In this document: piece by piece, positions 63,200-64,000 of the stretch
Layout: every line of letters begins with the position of its first letter
How positions within the stretch are numbered: the stretch's first letter is position 1
Assembly: GCF_018224015.1 (NCBI RefSeq)
Contig: NZ_JAGPOT010000026.1
Location: forward strand, 1-64,000
DNA: 64,000 nucleotides
Source: Pseudarthrobacter albicanus
Lineage (GTDB): Bacteria; Actinomycetota; Actinomycetes; Actinomycetales; Micrococcaceae
Direction of reading: 5' to 3'
Translations under genes and position numbers: made by a program
Notes under the pieces: generated by a model
What the model saw: only the letters and a program-made list of their open reading frames with translations
Told to the model about the DNA's origin: nothing
The model's database searches: none

Positions 63200-64000
63200 C
63201 CACGACCAGGAATGTGAATGCCACCGCGAATATTGCAGACCTCGTTGCCGTTGATATGCACGTGCATATCGAATCGGACGGCCACGGCCACACCGACATG
63301 CCCGAGGACTTCCGCGAGGCTGCCCGCAAGCACTTCGGGACTTCGCACGAGCCCCTGAGCGTGGACAGCGTGGCCGCGCACTACCGCGAACGCAACATGG
63401 CCGCCGTCGTCTTCACGGTGGACCATGAGTCCGTGACCGGGCACCCGCCGATCGCCAACCGGGAGATCGCCCGCCAGGCCGCCGAGCACGCGGACGTGCT
63501 GATCCCGTTCGCCAGCATCAATCCTGCCCGCGGCGCCGAGGGCATCGAGGAGGCGAAAGTCCTGGTGGAGGAGTTCGGGATCAAGGGGTTCAAATTCCAC
63601 CCGAACCTGCAGGGCTTCTTCCCCAACGACCCCGTGGCCTATCCGCTCTATGAAGCGATCGAGCAGCTGGGCGTGCCGGCGCTTTTCCACACGGGACAAA
63701 GCGGGATCGGCTCCGGCATGCCGGGCTCGGGCGGAATCCGGCTCAAATACTCCAACCCCATCGTCCTCGACGACGTCGCGGTGGACTTCCCCGAGCTGAA
63801 GATCATCATGGCCCACCCGTCCTTCCCCTGGCAGGATGAGGCCCTGGCGGTCGCCGCCCGCCACACCAACGTCTACATCGACCTCTCCGGCTGGTCCCCG
63901 AAGTACTTCCCGGCAAACCTGGTCCAGTACTCCAATTCGCTCCTGCGCACCAGGGTGCTTTTCGGCTCTGATTACCCCATGATCCCGCCGGACCGCTGGA
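63196..64000 (+). CDS. Amidohydrolase family 2 protein (incomplete at window end)
   Basis: The first 268 codons of a TIM-barrel metal hydrolase, starting at the GTG overlapping the ligase stop. Metal ligands H22 and H24 are in VDMHVHIESDG; the barrel continues with FHPNLQGFFPND, LFHTGQSG, IIMAHPSFPWQDEAL and RVLFGSDYPMIPPDRW. This type includes decarboxylases and the 4-hydroxyphenyl-beta-ketoacyl-CoA hydrolases of phenylpropanoid catabolism. The latter would fit a beta-ketoacyl-CoA produced by the adjacent ligase. The exact activity is inference. Confidence 0.85.
   Translation, partial: MTTTRNVNATANIADLVAVDMHVHIESDGHGHTDMPEDFREAARKHFGTSHEPLSVDSVAAHYRERNMAAVVFTVDHESVTGHPPIANREIARQAAEHADVLIPFASINPARGAEGIEEAKVLVEEFGIKGFKFHPNLQGFFPNDPVAYPLYEAIEQLGVPALFHTGQSGIGSGMPGSGGIRLKYSNPIVLDDVAVDFPELKIIMAHPSFPWQDEALAVAARHTNVYIDLSGWSPKYFPANLVQYSNSLLRTRVLFGSDYPMIPPDRW

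Overview
The window is high-GC DNA (roughly 65% by eye) with many GTG/TTG starts, ATGA/GTGA stop-start overlaps and AGGAGG-type ribosome sites. Protein types (urease operon, LutABC, PucR, BTAD regulator, 'LAAC/LATAC' lipoboxes) and a TTTCGACAGGCTCAATCA-type dispersed repeat point to an actinobacterium of the Micrococcaceae, Arthrobacter/Pseudarthrobacter-like. No rRNA, tRNA or CRISPR array was seen.

Layout. (1) 1-7.5 kb: a minus-strand allantoin/glyoxylate operon (malic enzyme, a 78-aa protein, allE, hyi, glxR, gcl, allB). It is damaged: allB is cut by the end of an insertion sequence and carries a deletion and frameshifts, the malic enzyme has two frameshifts, and only the first ~50 codons of the divergent IclR regulator survive. 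(2) 7.5-12.8 kb: debris and small loci, namely an AraC scrap, arfB, an IS3 orfB tail, a YefM/RelE-type toxin-antitoxin pair with a TGTACA-centred operator, a class V aminotransferase fitting glyoxylate metabolism, an unknown membrane protein and a broken Abi-like gene. (3) 12.8-19 kb: RidA, a polar amino-acid ABC transporter and an FMN 2-hydroxyacid oxidase, divergent from a PucR regulator. (4) 19-23 kb: a frameshifted UPF0158 gene, an 809-aa primase-helicase of the TOTE conflict-system type, and an RHH/Doc toxin-antitoxin pair whose Doc lacks the Fic-motif histidine. (5) 23-31 kb: gluconate uptake and kinase, a FadR-type regulator, lactate permease and divergent lutABC, with three TGGTCnGACCA operators between. 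(6) 31-40 kb: a DODA-type dioxygenase with a probable leaderless promoter, then ureABCEFGD with a nickel transporter and a urea transporter. (7) 40-54 kb: a broken hydrolase, a 2H-phosphoesterase-like protein, a BTAD regulator, a two-component system, and a sugar/nucleoside group (epimerase, MTA phosphorylase-like protein, GT87, DUF2064 and GT2 transferases, a methyltransferase, a membrane molybdoenzyme). (8) 54.6-64 kb: an aromatic catabolism cluster (intradiol dioxygenase, flavin reductase, HpaB-type monooxygenase, IclR regulator, MFS importer, acetoacetyl-CoA-synthetase-like ligase and an amidohydrolase running off the end).

How it fits together. Purine-nitrogen genes recur: the allantoin remnant, a glyoxylate aminotransferase, and a complete urease with its own Ni and urea uptake. 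Carbon acids are the second theme (glyoxylate, glycerate precursors, lactate, gluconate, 2-hydroxyacids). At the right end, two-component hydroxylation and ortho cleavage sit beside a beta-ketoacid-CoA ligase and an amidohydrolase, suggesting a phenolic substrate with a beta-keto side chain. The best candidates for unusual biology are the TOTE-type primase-helicase with its His-less Doc neighbour, the aromatic beta-ketoacid cluster, and the Sec/Tat-type molybdoenzyme.
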